This document shows positions 1-10,039 of a stretch of DNA of 64,000 bases, piece by piece. Source of the stretch: Rhizomys pruinosus (lineage: Eukaryota > Chordata > Mammalia > Rodentia > Spalacidae). The notes below the pieces were generated by a model. The model had not been told where the DNA came from, ran no database searches, and worked only from the letters and a program-made list of their open reading frames with translations. The stretch is from positions 2,747,020 through 2,811,019 of the forward strand of contig VZQC01006589.1 of NCBI GenBank assembly GCA_009823505.1. The letters run 5' to 3'. The stretch's first letter is position 1, and each line of letters begins with the position of its first letter. Both the position numbers and the translations under genes were made by a program.

Positions 1-27
1 ACTTAATAATAAACTTTAAAATTTTTC

Positions 28-227
28 TATTTACTATTTTTATATTTTTATTTTATGTGTATGAGTGTGTGTATGTAAGTGCACCCATGTTATGCAATGC
101 CGCTGGAGGGCAGAGAATGGTGCCAGATCCCCTAGAACTAGAGCTACCCATAGTTGTTAACCACCACGTGTGTGCTGGGAGCCAAACCTAGGTCATCAGG
201 TGACCACTGACCCATCTCTTCAGCCCC
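28..227 (-). mobile_element. B2/B3 SINE, diverged
   Basis: Antisense copy. It starts in T-rich tail sequence and ends in catctcttcagcccc, the complement of the tRNA-like head (ggggctgaagagatg). It has many substitutions against the younger copies in the window. Confidence 0.85.
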
Positions 228-288
228 AATAATAAACTTAAACAACAACCAAAAACCTCAAGCTAAACAAGATTCAAGAATTGGGAAG

Positions 289-436
289 TTTCTGGACATG
301 GTGTCATAGGTGTTTAATAACAGTATTTGGAAGACAGAGGCAGGAAGATCTCTATGAGATAGAGACCAGCCTAGTCTACATAGCAAGTTCCAGGCCAGGC
401 AGCTGAGGATAGAGAGACCCTGTCTCTAAAAAAGAA
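289..436 (+). mobile_element. B1 SINE, diverged
   Basis: Recognised by agacagaggcaggaagatctctatgag, by agaccagcctagtctacatag and by the end gagaccctgtctctaaaaaag. It is an old B1 copy. Confidence 0.75.
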
Positions 437-452
437 ACAAAAATTGGGAAGT

Positions 453-630
453 GGGGCTAGAGAGATGGCTCAGTAGTTAAGAGCACATGTTGCTCTTCCA
501 GAGGGTCTGAGTTCAATTCCCACTAACCACATCAGGCTGTTCACAACTGCAAGTAACTTACTCCTAGGAGATCCAACATCTCTGGCCTGTATAGGCACAT
601 ACGCATATACACATAAAGTAAAAGTAAAAT
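453..630 (+). mobile_element. B2/B3 SINE
   Basis: The head ggggctagagagatggctcag is followed by the B-box-like gagttcaattccc and a tail of acacataaagtaaaagtaaa. The middle is shortened relative to the consensus. Confidence 0.85.
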
Positions 631-816
631 ATTTTAATTTAAAATTTTTTAATTTAAAAAAATTGAAAAATGAAAAAAATAAAGTAAAATAAAAAATTGA
701 AAAATGTTGGCAAGAAGATCAGGAGTTCAAGGTCATGCATGGCAACCTAAGGAGACACAGGCTGCCCTAGGCTCCCTGACAGCCTGTCCCCAAACAACTA
801 CAGACCTTACGAGACC
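631..816. other. A/T-rich stretch and weak B1-like remnant
   Basis: An A-rich tail region of roughly 80 bases continues the preceding SINE. Bases 706-800 resemble the right half of a very old B1 (gatcaggagttcaaggtca), but the match is weak. Confidence 0.3.
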
Positions 817-1084
817 ATGGAATTCATCAGAAAATGGGTGGACCAGGAAAATATAGTATTAAGGGAGGTGACCTTTCAGAAAGAAAAAGGCACATGTTTT
901 CTCCTCATAGGATCCCAGTCTGTATCTGTAAACAAATGTAAGTGTGTGTATAGACTAAACTTTAGAAAGGAGATGGAGAGAGTGATGTCTGATAACCAGG
1001 AAGGATGGAATGCAGGCAAAAAGACACACAAGTCCTGAAAGAGAATATGAAGCTATTTTTTTGTTGTTAAAAGAAGAAAAATTA
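817..1084. other. Unassigned sequence
   Basis: An open frame of 73 codons exists here, with no recognisable domain and no homologous neighbour. I see no splice sites or conserved motifs that would make it a gene. Confidence 0.3.
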
Positions 1085-1230
1085 GCCGGGCGTGGTGGCG
1101 CACGCTTTTAATCATAGCACTTGGGAGGCAGAGGCACGTGGATCTCTGTGAGTTCAAGGCCAGCCTGGTCTAAGAGCGAGTTCCAGGCAAGCTGGGGCTA
1201 CAGGGAGACCCTGTCTCAAAAAGACCAAAA
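1085..1230 (+). mobile_element. B1 SINE, full length
   Basis: Runs from gccgggcgtggtggcgcacg to ccctgtctcaaaaagacc. Its A-rich tail has expanded into the adjacent purine microsatellite. Confidence 0.93.
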
Positions 1231-1345
1231 AGAAGAAGAAAAAGAAGAAGAAGAAGAAGAAGAAGAAGAAGAAGAAGAAGAGGAGGAGGAGGAGGAGGAG
1301 GAGGAGGAGGAGGAGGAGGAGGAGGAGGAGGAGGAGGAGGAGGAG
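1231..1345 (+). repeat. (AAG)n/(AGG)n microsatellite
   Basis: About 45 bases of AAG repeats pass into about 70 bases of AGG repeats. The tract grew from the B1 tail. It produces a spurious open frame rich in Lys and Glu. Confidence 0.95.
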
Positions 1346-1346
1346 A

Positions 1347-1550
1347 ATTATTGCTCAGTGGTTAAGAGCACCCGCTACTCTTACAAGAGACCTGGGTGTG
1401 CCAGCACCCACACAGCAGCTAACAACTGCCCATAACTCCAGTTCCAGGGAATATGATGCCCTCTTCTGATTTCTGGAAGCATTATACAACACGGGTACAC
1501 TTACATACACACAGGCAATACACTCATACACATAAAATAAAAATAATAAT
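1347..1550 (+). mobile_element. B2/B3 SINE, 5' truncated
   Basis: Begins within the head (tgctcagtggttaagagcac) and continues through aactccagttccagggaatatgatgccctc to the A-rich tail. The first bases of the head are missing where it meets the microsatellite. Confidence 0.85.
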
Positions 1551-1569
1551 TTTTTTTTAATTATATTGG

Positions 1570-1725
1570 CCAGCTGGGCATGGTGGTGCACGCCTTTAAT
1601 CCTAGCACTGGGAGAGGCAGAGGCAGGCAGATCTTTGTGAGTTCAAGGCCAGCCTGGGCTACAGAGTGAGTTCCAGGACAGCTGGGGCTACAGGGATACC
1701 CTGTCTCGAAAAGACAAAAAAAAAT
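1570..1725 (+). mobile_element. B1 SINE
   Basis: Runs from agctgggcatggtggtgcacg to ccctgtctcgaaaagac with an A tail. It carries the window's typical clean B1 3' end. Confidence 0.93.
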
Positions 1726-1796
1726 TATATTGGCCGATTTTGCATGGTTATTGGATATTTGCATATATTCTTAGGAAAAAATAGTATTCAAATCCA

Positions 1797-2064
1797 GTTT
1801 TTTTGTTGTTTGGTCAGTTTGGATTTGGGTTTGCTGTGGTTTTGTTGTTATTTGGTTTGGATTTTGTTTGTTTGTTGTATGGTTTTTGTTTTTGTTTTTG
1901 GTTTGGTTTGGTTTGATTTTTTGAGACAGGGTCTCCCTGTAGCCCCAGCTGGCCTGGAACTCACTATATAGGCCAGGCCTCAGGCTACCCTCCATCTCAC
2001 AGATACCTGCTTCCCTCTGCCTCCCAAGTTCTGGGATTAAAAGCATGTACCACCATGCTTGGCC
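1797..2064 (-). mobile_element. B1 SINE with expanded GT-rich tail
   Basis: The antisense B1 body spans about 1919-2064 (gagacagggtctccctgtagc to accaccatgcttggcc). The 120 bases before it are GTTT/GGTTT-like low-complexity sequence, partly the decayed tail. Confidence 0.85.
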
Positions 2065-2262
2065 AAATTCACTTTTGACTGATTGTTATTAATCTGTGTT
2101 CTTTATGTGTTCTGAATATTAATCCCTGGCCAAATATATGATTTGAAAGTATTTTTTCCTACATAAATTTTTTGGCTTTCTGCTATTGAGTCACTTAATT
2201 TCTCCCAATAATGTAGAATTATCTGCATAGAGGTTTTATAGTTTTCAGTCTACTCATTCTTT

Positions 2263-2476
2263 TTTTTTGTATGTGTATGAATGTACTGTCTGCATGTAGG
2301 TTTGTGTACCTGTGTCATGCAATGCCATGGAGGTCAGAAGAGGGCATCGGATTCCCCTGGAACTGGAGATAAAGACGGTTCTCAGCCGCCATGTGGGTGC
2401 TGGGGATCGATCGAACCTGGGTCCTCTGCAAGAGCAGTTGGCACTCTTAACCGCTAGGCCATCTCTCCAGTCCCCT
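2263..2476 (-). mobile_element. B2/B3 SINE with target duplication
   Basis: Full-length antisense copy without the 17-bp internal duplication. It is flanked by direct repeats of cagtctactcattctt at about 2247 and 2477, which are clear target-site duplications. Confidence 0.94.
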
Positions 2477-2662
2477 CAGTCTACTCATTCTTAAGTGAAG
2501 CATTTTATGTCATTATGTATGTTTTATTTTCTATTTATCACTTATTAATAAAATCCAATTGATTTAAATATACACAATAAAAATTAAGTGGCGAGAAATT
2601 GAGGGAAACACCTGATATTGAGTTCTGGATTCCACATACACTGTGAACACATACATGCTGTT

Positions 2663-2682
2663 GCACACACACACACACCAAA

Positions 2683-2725
<43 letters not shown>
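2663..2725. repeat. (CA)n microsatellite
   Basis: Two CA runs (2663-2678 and 2687-2725) are separated by a short interruption. They probably grew at the end of a decayed SINE. Confidence 0.95.
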
Positions 2726-2726
<1 letters not shown>

Positions 2727-2749
2727 CTACAACAAAACAAAAAGAATTC

Positions 2750-2886
2750 AGCATTAGCCCAGAGTGGTGATAATCCCAGCACAAGGGAAGGCAGGAGGAC
2801 TGATGTAAGTTCAGGCTCAACCTGGGTTGTATAATGAGTTCCAGAGCAGTCTAGTCTACAGAATAAGACCCTATCTCAAAAAAGAA
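2750..2886 (+). mobile_element. B1-like SINE, old
   Basis: Contains taatcccagcacaag, gcaggagg and agaccctatctcaaaaaag in the order expected for B1, with heavy divergence. Confidence 0.65.
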
Positions 2887-3043
2887 AACTTGACCTGTGA
2901 CACATAGCAAGAAACAGGGTTAGACAGAGTCAAACTGCACCCAGAGGCCTTGCCTTGGCCAGCCCTCCAGTGAGTCTGATTCACATTGAGCCTACATGAT
3001 CTTGCTTTACATTCCTACTTGATCATCACTGAATATGGGACAC

Positions 3044-3047
<4 letters not shown>

Positions 3048-3088
<41 letters not shown>
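3048..3088. repeat. (CA)n microsatellite
   Basis: About 20 uninterrupted CA units. Confidence 0.95.
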
Positions 3089-3090
<2 letters not shown>

Positions 3091-3604
3091 GGCATGAGTG
3101 TGGGCCTCTACCACTGAGGCCAAATCCTCCTTTGAAAGAGCTGACAGCTTCCAGCTTGGCACTGTATGTTTTCTTTCTGTAAAGTTCTCATCTTTATCTG
3201 TGTAGAACTAACACAATTTGATAGCAGCCATATTTGTTCGTAATTCTTTCTCTTAGTGTAGTCCTCCTGTGATCTCTGTGAAAGCAGTGGTAAAAAAAAA
3301 AAAAAAAAAAAAAAAAAAGCTGACAGCTGACCAGAAACTGTGTGTAGACCACACCCTCTCGGGTAGGAGGCACATCCTGTTTGAAGACAGAGCTGGACTG
3401 CACATTTGTGTCTGCCACAAAGATTGGCGTTCTAGAGAACAAATGACAACTGAAGCCCTTAAACACAGCTGGCACAAAAAGATGAGTGTAAGTGCAATCA
3501 CTAGACACCTTCCTTTGTTCAGCAGCATTGAGGAGACTCCTATCTTCATTTCCAGTGTTTTAAGTTTCATTCATTCATGGTTTCTTGGAAGTCTCGTGTA
3601 ACCC
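3089..3604. other. Mostly unassigned sequence
   Basis: Apart from a 26-bp A run at 3293-3318 I recognise nothing here. The open frames on both strands cross that A run and carry no known motif. Confidence 0.3.
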
Positions 3605-3718
3605 ACATTGACCTCAAGCCCCCCTTATGTAGCTGAGGATGACCTTGAACATCTGATCCTCCTGCTTCCTGCTCCCCAGTGCTGGGATTACACAGCCATG
3701 TGTCACCACATCTGGCCC
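3605..3718 (-). mobile_element. B1/PB1-like SINE fragment, old
   Basis: Antisense traces such as gaccttgaac, ccagtgctgggattac and ccaccacatctggccc mark an old B1-family fragment. Confidence 0.65.
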
Positions 3719-4430
3719 AACCCTATCTTAAACCTTTATACTTTGCCCAGGCCTCAGAACACAATGCTCCCATCCCACAAAATCCAAATGTGACCTCAAA
3801 CCCCCATCTTGTCTCTTCCATGGCTTCTCTCCAGATCTTACTGCCTTAAGGGATAATCATTATATTCGTGTACTAAGTATTTGTTGAGCCTGTACAGGGT
3901 CTCTGGTGGCTGGGACTATAGGGTAAAAAGAACCCAAGCTTATTAGAGTCACATTTTTCTTCTGGAACTGTACTCTGCCCACTCCCTCCTGGGTCCAGTA
4001 TACTGTGGCAGTCAGTGTATGCCACCTTGAACTTATAGAGTATGGACTATTTACCAACCCCCAAATCACTCTATATCCCTAGAAAGCAGAGATAGCAAGC
4101 AGCTTTTTGCTATGTGAATCGCAGTCTTCCCTCCCCAGTCACAGCACGTGATATATATTCAACAATATGAACTGAATGGAGCTTGAATTAAATGAAATAG
4201 GTTTATCCTGTGTTTGCTGGTTCACCTAATAAAAAACTAATAGCTTTGACTAAAAGGGAATTCTTTCACTTGAACTACTGAGCTAATTCAAATGTGCCAT
4301 AAAAGGCCTTGGAGTATAATCCTGCATACAGATAGAAAGACTCTGCTAAGACAGCTTTCAAATCTGCTCTCTCAGCCATGACTGTGCAACCCCAGGGAGC
4401 TTAGTGGTAAAGAATGCTAGACTGTGGCCG
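3719..4430. other. Non-coding, possible L2 3' end at 4085-4185
   Basis: Bases 4085-4185 resemble the LINE-2 3' end (tagaaagcagagatagcaag, then a stretch like tattcaacaa...tgaactgaatgg), but the match is weak. The rest is unassigned. Confidence 0.35.
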
Positions 4431-4690
4431 GCCAGGGTCACAGCTTGGTAGGTAAGACCTCTAGCACTACAAGCTTGAAAACCTGAATTCAGATTCCCCA
4501 GCACTCGTGTAGAAAGCCAGGCACGGCTGTAGATGCCTGTAGTCAGTATTGGGAGCAGAGACAGGCAGATGCCTGCATCTTCTTCTGGCCTCCACATGCC
4601 TGTGCATGGGCACTCCAACCCTCATGCTCAGGTGCCTCTGCCACATAGACACAGAGAGAGACAGAGAGAGACAGAGAGAGAGACAGAGCA
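4431..4690 (+). mobile_element. B4-like composite SINE with GA-rich tail
   Basis: An ID-like first part ends near attccccagcactcg and is followed by a B1-like part (aagccaggcacggctgtagatgcc). The tail is a GAGACA-type microsatellite at 4646-4687. Confidence 0.6.
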
Positions 4691-4800
4691 CTGGGGTGGC
4701 TTCTTTTTCAGATTCTATGATGAGTCCGAAAGTAGAAACACACACATTTTCTATAACCTAAGATCTCTCTCAAACTTACTCCAAGTTCTGAGTTTCTTTT

Positions 4801-5030
4801 AAATTTAATTATTTTTATTTTATGTGTATGAGTGTATTGCTTGCATGTATGTAAATGTATCCATGCCCTGCAATGCCTGTGGAGGTCAGAAGAGGACGTT
4901 GGATGCCCTGGAATTGAAGTTATAGTCCATTGTTAGCCACTATCTGGGTTCTGGGAACCTTGAGAACCAATCCCAGGTCCTCTGCAAGAGCAGCCAGTCC
5001 TCTTAACCACTGAGCCATCTCTCCAGCCCC
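4801..5030 (-). mobile_element. B2/B3 SINE
   Basis: Antisense full-length copy ending in gagccatctctccagcccc. It abuts two further B2/B3 units in the same orientation. Confidence 0.92.
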
Positions 5031-5262
5031 AGTTCTGAGGTTGGTTGGTTGTTTATTTCATTTCTTTATGTATATGAATGTATTGCCTTCATGTACGTGC
5101 ACCTGTGTCATGCAGTACACAGGGAGGACAGAAGAGGGCGCTGGATCCCCTGAAACTGGAGTTACGGATGGTTGTTAGCTGCATGTGGGTACTGGGATTT
5201 GGACCCCAGTCTTCTGCAAGAGCAGCCAGTGCTCTTAACTGCTGAGCCATCTCTCCAGCCCC
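5031..5262 (-). repeat. Tandem duplication, unit 1 (B2/B3 SINE)
   Basis: A 232-bp unit starting agttctgaggttggttggtt and ending ctctccagcccc. It contains an antisense B2/B3 copy with its tail. The next unit repeats it without a difference for about 200 bases. Confidence 0.9.
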
Positions 5263-5487
5263 AGTTCTGAGGTTGGTTGGTTGTTTATTTCATTTCTTTA
5301 TGTATATGAATGTATTGCCTTCATGTACGTGCACCTGTGTCATGCAGTACACAGGGAGGACAGAAGAGGGCGCTGGATCCCCTGAAACTGGAGTTACGGA
5401 TGGTTGTTAGCTGCATGTGGGTACTGGGATTTGGACCCCAGTCTTCTGCAAGAGCAGCCAGTGCTGTTAACCACTGATCCATCTCTG
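5263..5487 (-). repeat. Tandem duplication, unit 2 (B2/B3 SINE)
   Basis: Second copy of the 232-bp unit. It is identical to unit 1 up to about 5464, then reads gctgttaaccactgatccatctctg in place of gctcttaactgctgagccatctctc and is cut short. Confidence 0.9.
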
Positions 5488-5489
5488 TT

Positions 5490-5672
5490 TTTACCTTATT
5501 ACATTTATGTGTGCATAGGAGGGGTGCATGTGTGCCACAATGCGTGTGTGGAGGCCAGAGGACAACTGGCAGAGTCAGTTCTCTCCTTCTACCACATGGG
5601 CCCTAAGCATTGAACTCAGGTCTTCACACTTGGCAGTGAGTGGTTTTACTCCCTGAGCCACCTTACCAGTCC
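5490..5672 (-). mobile_element. B2-superfamily SINE, diverged
   Basis: Antisense copy of the variant that reads gtggaggccagaggacaac and ends actccctgagccaccttaccagtcc. It belongs to the tRNA-derived group but to an older subfamily than the main B2/B3. Confidence 0.75.
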
Positions 5673-5685
5673 TTTTGTTTTTTTT

Positions 5686-5765
5686 TTTTTCTTTTGGTAC
5701 AGGGAATTGAAGCTAGGGTCTCATAATATGATAAAACTGTTGCTCTACCACTGACCTGTAGCCCC
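5686..5765 (-). mobile_element. ID-like fragment, old
   Basis: Antisense remnant with ggtacagggaattgaagctagggtctc and ctctaccactgacctgtagcccc, resembling an ID/B4 head. Confidence 0.55.
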
Positions 5766-5836
5766 ATCTCTTAGTATTTAAAAAAAAAAAGTAGCAACCT
5801 TTTTTCATATTTATTTATTTTTTATTTTTTTATTAT

Positions 5837-5994
5837 TATTTTTTTTTTTTTGGTCTTTTCGAGACAGGGTCTCCCTGTAGCCCCAGCTGTCCTGGAACTC
5901 ACTCTGTAGACCAGGCTGGCCTTGAACTCACAAAGATCTGCCTGTCTCTGCCTCCCAAGTGCTAGGATTAAAGGCGTAGGCCACCACGCCTGGC
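5837..5994 (-). mobile_element. B1 SINE, young
   Basis: Antisense full-length copy from cttttcgagacagggtctcc to caccacgcctggc. It sits in the T-rich tail region of the B2/B3 copy that follows. Confidence 0.95.
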
Positions 5995-6019
5995 TTATTA
6001 TTTTTTAATGAATTTTTTT

Positions 6020-6253
6020 AATTTTATTTATTTTTGTATGTGTATGAATGTACTGTCTGCATGTAGGTTTGTGGACCTGTGTCATGCAATGCCATGGAGG
6101 TCAGAAGAGGTCTCAGATTCCCCTGGAACTGGAGTTCTCCTGGAATTGGAGTTACAGACGGTTCTTAGCTTCCATGTGGTTGCTGGGGATCGAACCCAGG
6201 TCCTCTGCAAGAGCAGTCGGTGCTCTTAACCGCTAGGCTATCTCTCAAACCCC
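6020..6253 (-). mobile_element. B2/B3 SINE, 17-bp duplication subfamily
   Basis: Antisense copy with the tandem doublet aactggagttctcctggaattggagtt. Direct repeats of aaaagtagcaa at about 5788 and 6254 bracket both this element and the B1 before it, so the B1 inserted later into its tail. Confidence 0.93.
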
Positions 6254-6553
6254 AAAAGTAGCAAACTTTTATTTCTTCCTAAAATCTTAAAAGCAAATAA
6301 CTTTTAAAAACGATTCCATTACTTTTGTAAAATATACTGCGAAGTATTATTATAGATCATTTAAATTAACTCCTTCAATTTGTTAACATAAATTAGCAGC
6401 CCTACCTTCCTGAAGGGACAGGCTAGATTTTGCACTGTCTCTGGGGTATGCTCATGCTTCTGTAGATAACAGATCTCAGCTTTCTGTAAATTGACCAGCG
6501 CCCAGTGAATTCAGGAGGTTGGGGTCTTCATTGCTTTAAAATACTTTGGTTTG
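6254..6553. other. Unassigned sequence
   Basis: About 300 bases of AT-rich sequence without a recognisable gene or repeat. Confidence 0.4.
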
Positions 6554-6555
6554 GA

Positions 6556-6714
6556 TTTTTTTTTTTTTTTTTTTTTTGGTCTTTGAGACAGGGTCTTCCT
6601 GTAGGCCCAGCTGGCCCAGAATTCACTAGGTCTGTCAAGCTGGCCTCAACTTCATAGAGATCTGCCTGCCTCTGCCTCCCAAGGCTGGAATTTAAGGCAT
6701 GCACCAGGCCTGGC
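6556..6714 (-). mobile_element. B1 SINE
   Basis: Antisense B1 with a 23-bp T run and several small deletions (for example cccaaggctggaatttaaggc). Confidence 0.9.
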
Positions 6715-6817
6715 TACTTTTGTAATGTTTAAGGAGCATTTTGTAGTCAGCAATTGGGAACGCCTTTTTTCAGAATCACTTTAACAAACTCTTCTGTGGT
6801 GTAAAAAGGCATCAACT

Positions 6818-6948
6818 CCAGCAAGTGAGATGGCTCAGTAGGTAAAGGTGCCTACCACCAAGCCAGGTGACCTGAGCTCAAGCCCAGGATCCCACATGCT
6901 GAAAGAGAACTTGTTCTGTCTAGTTATTCTGATCTTCACATGCACACT
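6818..6948 (+). mobile_element. B2-superfamily SINE, diverged
   Basis: The head gcaagtgagatggctcagtagg is followed by cctgagctcaagcccaggatccc. The 3' end leads into the neighbouring CA/CT microsatellite. Confidence 0.75.

Positions 6949-7017
<69 letters not shown>
6949..7017. repeat. (CA)n(CT)n(CA)n compound microsatellite
   Basis: Three blocks in order: CA, CT, CA. Confidence 0.95.
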
Positions 7018-7573
7018 AAGTAAAAAATGAAGAAATCCTCAACTCTCATCCAAATCAACTGGTGGGTGGGGCTTGTTGCCAGGGGCCAGTCACTCAGGGA
7101 TCAAGATCCTTCCTAAGATCAAGATAATCAGCAAGTTTTCCCCCCCTCTGGATCCAGGGATCGTCCGGGAAGAGCAAATGACAGGTGAGTCACTGAGGGG
7201 TTAAGAGGCGCAGGTGCACTGAGATCCTAAGTCAGGCTGGAGAAAAATGTGTTTAAACTGGAGTTGGAAGAGGGTCAAAGTGCAGTAGCATGTGAAAAGT
7301 TCAACCTAGAGCCCTGGGGAGATTGCACAGAGGTGAGGCCGGAGCAGTGGGGGAGGCAGAGGAAGCCTGGATGCTGCTTGTGAACAGAACCTTTACCCTG
7401 GCAACCATGGAAGCCACTGAAGGATAAAAGCAAGAGAGACACAACCAACTTTGCGTTTGCCCTGCTTCTGTGGAAAGTGCAGTAGGCATCTTTACCCAGA
7501 TCCCTGTGTGATCAGTTATTCCGGGAGGTGCCTAAGGTTGCTAGAAAATGCCCTCATCCAATCTACTTACCGG
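7018..7573. other. Unassigned non-repeat sequence
   Basis: Moderate-GC sequence with no recognised repeat. Open frames on the minus strand are short and without motif. Confidence 0.35.
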
Positions 7574-7578
7574 GAATG

Positions 7579-7986
7579 TGTTCTAGTTGGCTTTCAATCA
7601 CTGTGACAAAACACTCTGACCAATACCAACTTGGGGAGGAAAGGTTATATTTGGCTCATATCTCTCAGTCACAGTTCATCACTGAGGGAGCCTAATGGAG
7701 GAACTCAGGGCAGAAACCTGCAGGCAGGAGCTGAAGCACAGGCCATGAAGGAATGCTTCTTTCTGGCTTGCTCCCCTGGCCCATGCCCAGCCTGCTTTCT
7801 TATACAGTACACACAACCTGCCCAGGGGTGGCATCACCCTTAGTGGACTGGGCCCTCCCCACATCACTCAACAATCAGGGCAATTCTCCACAGATGTGGC
7901 CACAGTCCAGTCCGATGGAGGAAATTCCCCAATTGAGGCTCCCTCAACCCAAGTGTGTCAAGTTGACACTAAAGCTATCCAGCACA
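7579..7986 (-). mobile_element. Solo MaLR-type LTR (MT-like)
   Basis: A 408-bp antisense LTR that begins tgttctag and ends agcaca (TG...CA ends on the + strand). It is flanked by perfect 5-bp duplications gaatg at 7574-7578 and 7987-7991. It contains the gtgtcaagttgacac block shared with the LTRs at 19333, 30905, 38647 and 47231. The 5-bp duplication is typical of retroviral integrase. Family assignment to MT/ERVL-MaLR is from remembered consensus and is less certain than the LTR nature. Confidence 0.85.
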
Positions 7987-7991
7987 GAATG

Positions 7992-8544
7992 ACATAAATA
8001 CCTTTTTTTTTCCTATGAAGGAAAAAGTCTAAAAGTGTCAACTGAACATAAAAGACATAGCAACATAAAAATACTATCATTTTTTTCTATATGTTCTCTG
8101 TTTCATAAACTTGGAAAGTTATACAAAACCTTGGACAGTATTCAGTTCCACTGTACTTAAGCCTCCTGCCTTCAGGTGCTGACATTGTCAAATATCATTA
8201 ATGACCTCACAGAGCTTTGGCTTGTGTGAGTTACTGCTACTAATAATAATTATGTTCAAAGACTAAAAGCAAGAAATTTAAAAGCACAGCAATGGGAAAA
8301 CAAAGGTTTCCTTGACCACCAGAGCCATGATGTGACATCACATGTTTCTCTCAGGAAACTTCCGCCTCACCCTCCTGAGGATGAGAGAGCAATGATAACA
8401 TTTAGTGCCATTATGAACATACTTCTGCCCTTGGAGTGGGCCCACTATAAGACTGTGACCCCGGCACCACACTGAGAACCACTAGTGTACTTCAGCTAGA
8501 AAATCAGGCCAATGGGCTATTCCAAGACAGAGTTCCTGCTTTTT
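7992..8544. other. Unassigned; possible hAT-Charlie remnant near 8430-8490
   Basis: The string cacactgagaaccact near 8470 resembles the end of MER5-type elements, but no wider match is obvious. Otherwise nothing is recognised. Confidence 0.25.
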
Positions 8545-8548
8545 TGAA

Positions 8549-8579
<31 letters not shown>

Positions 8580-8782
8580 GACTGCTGGTGTGTGTGTGTG
8601 CCTGAGTGAGTTTATGTGTACCACATGTATGCAGTGCCTGCAGAAGTCAGAAGAAAGTGTCAAATCCCCTGGACACGGAGTTACAAATAATTGTAAGCCA
8701 CCACATAGATTCTGGGAACCGAACCCTGGGCCTCGGCTAGAGCATCCAGTGGTCTTAACCTCTAGGCCGTCTCTCCAGCTCC
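8549..8782 (-). mobile_element. B2/B3 SINE with (GATT)n
   Basis: A GATT microsatellite (8549-8579) marks the tail. The body runs antisense to taggccgtctctccagctcc at 8782. Confidence 0.85.
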
Positions 8783-8799
8783 TTTCCTGCCTTTTTCTT

Positions 8800-9140
8800 T
8801 CTAATATAATACTTTTATTGATGTTTAGTGTATTTCAGACATCATTTTTCAGTTCAATTTAGACATATTCCCCTTTCCCTTCCTCCCACCCCACCCCAGT
8901 TCATACATTCTGCCATACATGTCCTGCATCTTTCTCTCAGTATTTTTAAGGTTTTTCTCTGCAAAGGTTTATTGTTTGGGGCAGAATTTAACTATATCAG
9001 TCCATTCTTTGACCCAGTCCTTATGTTGTTGTGGTTCCCTCCCAATCGTATTGCTCCAAAGTATGCCTGTATACCCATCATATATGTACCAGAATTATGT
9101 CCTCCAGGAATAAACTGTATGTTAACTTTGATATATGTTT
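8800..9140 (+). repeat. Unclassified dispersed repeat, copy A
   Basis: Shares cattctgccatacatgt, a following T-rich/purine pattern, and ttgttgtggttccct-like text with the reverse complement of 15270-15545. It could be part of a LINE-1 3' region antisense or an LTR internal region. I cannot name the family. Confidence 0.5.
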
Positions 9141-9220
9141 AGGAGTTCACATTTTTCTATTAATTTTATATTGCTCTAAAATATGAATATATACCTTCTG
9201 CCCATATATCCTTCCCTGTC

Positions 9221-9388
9221 TTTTTTTTTTTTTTTTGTATTTTTGTCTTTTATCGAGACAGGGTCTCCCTGTAGCCCCAGCTGTCCTGGAACTCACTTTG
9301 TAGACCAGGCTGGCCTTGAACTCACAAAGATCCGCCTGCCTCTGCCTCCCAAGTGCTAGGATTAAAGGTGTGCACCACCGCACCCGGC
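9221..9388 (-). mobile_element. B1 SINE
   Basis: Antisense full-length B1 with a T-rich lead, ending caccaccgcacccggc. Confidence 0.95.
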
Positions 9389-9529
9389 TTTTTTTTGGAC
9401 TGTCTTTGAATAATCTACTCATTGACATCATTTCCCAACACTGCCACCTACCAAACAGCAATTCAACAGTACCTGCTACTTAAGAAAAGACTGGTGGATT
9501 GCATGTTGGGGCTCAAAATGTGATAAGCT

Positions 9530-9725
9530 GAGGGCTGGTGAGATGGCTCAGTGGTTAAAAGCATTTAAGCCTGACCACCTGAGTTCAGTTGTCCCCAAAC
9601 CAACATAGGAGGAGAGAGGTGATTCCCAAAATTGTCCTGACTTCTAAACATCTGCTGGACTTACACACATGCACACACACACACAAACACACACACACAC
9701 ACGAAATCAATCAATCAATCAATAA
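9530..9725 (+). mobile_element. B2-superfamily SINE, diverged, with CA tail
   Basis: The head gggctggtgagatggctcagtgg is followed by a diverged body, a CA-rich run (9665-9702) and a (ATCA)n tail. Confidence 0.8.
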
Positions 9726-9752
9726 ACATTATTTTAAAAATAACATGATACC

Positions 9753-10006
9753 GGGGCTGGAGAGATGGCCTAGCAGTTAGGAGCGCCGACGCTCTCGCAG
9801 AGGACCCAGGTTCGATCCCCAGCACCCACATGGCGGCCGAGAGCCATCTGAAACTCCAATTCAAGGAGAACTCCAGTTCCAGGGGAATCCGACACCCTCT
9901 TCTGACCTCCGCGGCATTGCACGACACGGGTGCACAAACTTTCATGCAGACAGCACATTCATACACATACAGAAATAAATAAAATTAATAAAAAAATTTT
10001 TTTTTA
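9753..10006 (+). mobile_element. B2/B3 SINE, 17-bp duplication subfamily
   Basis: Full-length copy with the doublet at about 9851-9885. A perfect 17-bp target duplication, aaaaataacatgatacc, lies at 9736-9752 and 10007-10023. It retains many CpGs, so it is young. Confidence 0.96.
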
Positions 10007-10039
10007 AAAATAACATGATACCCTGAATTATTGGACCTT

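Noticed and set aside
9753..9830. tRNA gene
   Set aside because: The A- and B-box-like head belongs to B2/B3 SINEs with A-rich tails and target duplications. No cloverleaf-competent intact tRNA was seen.
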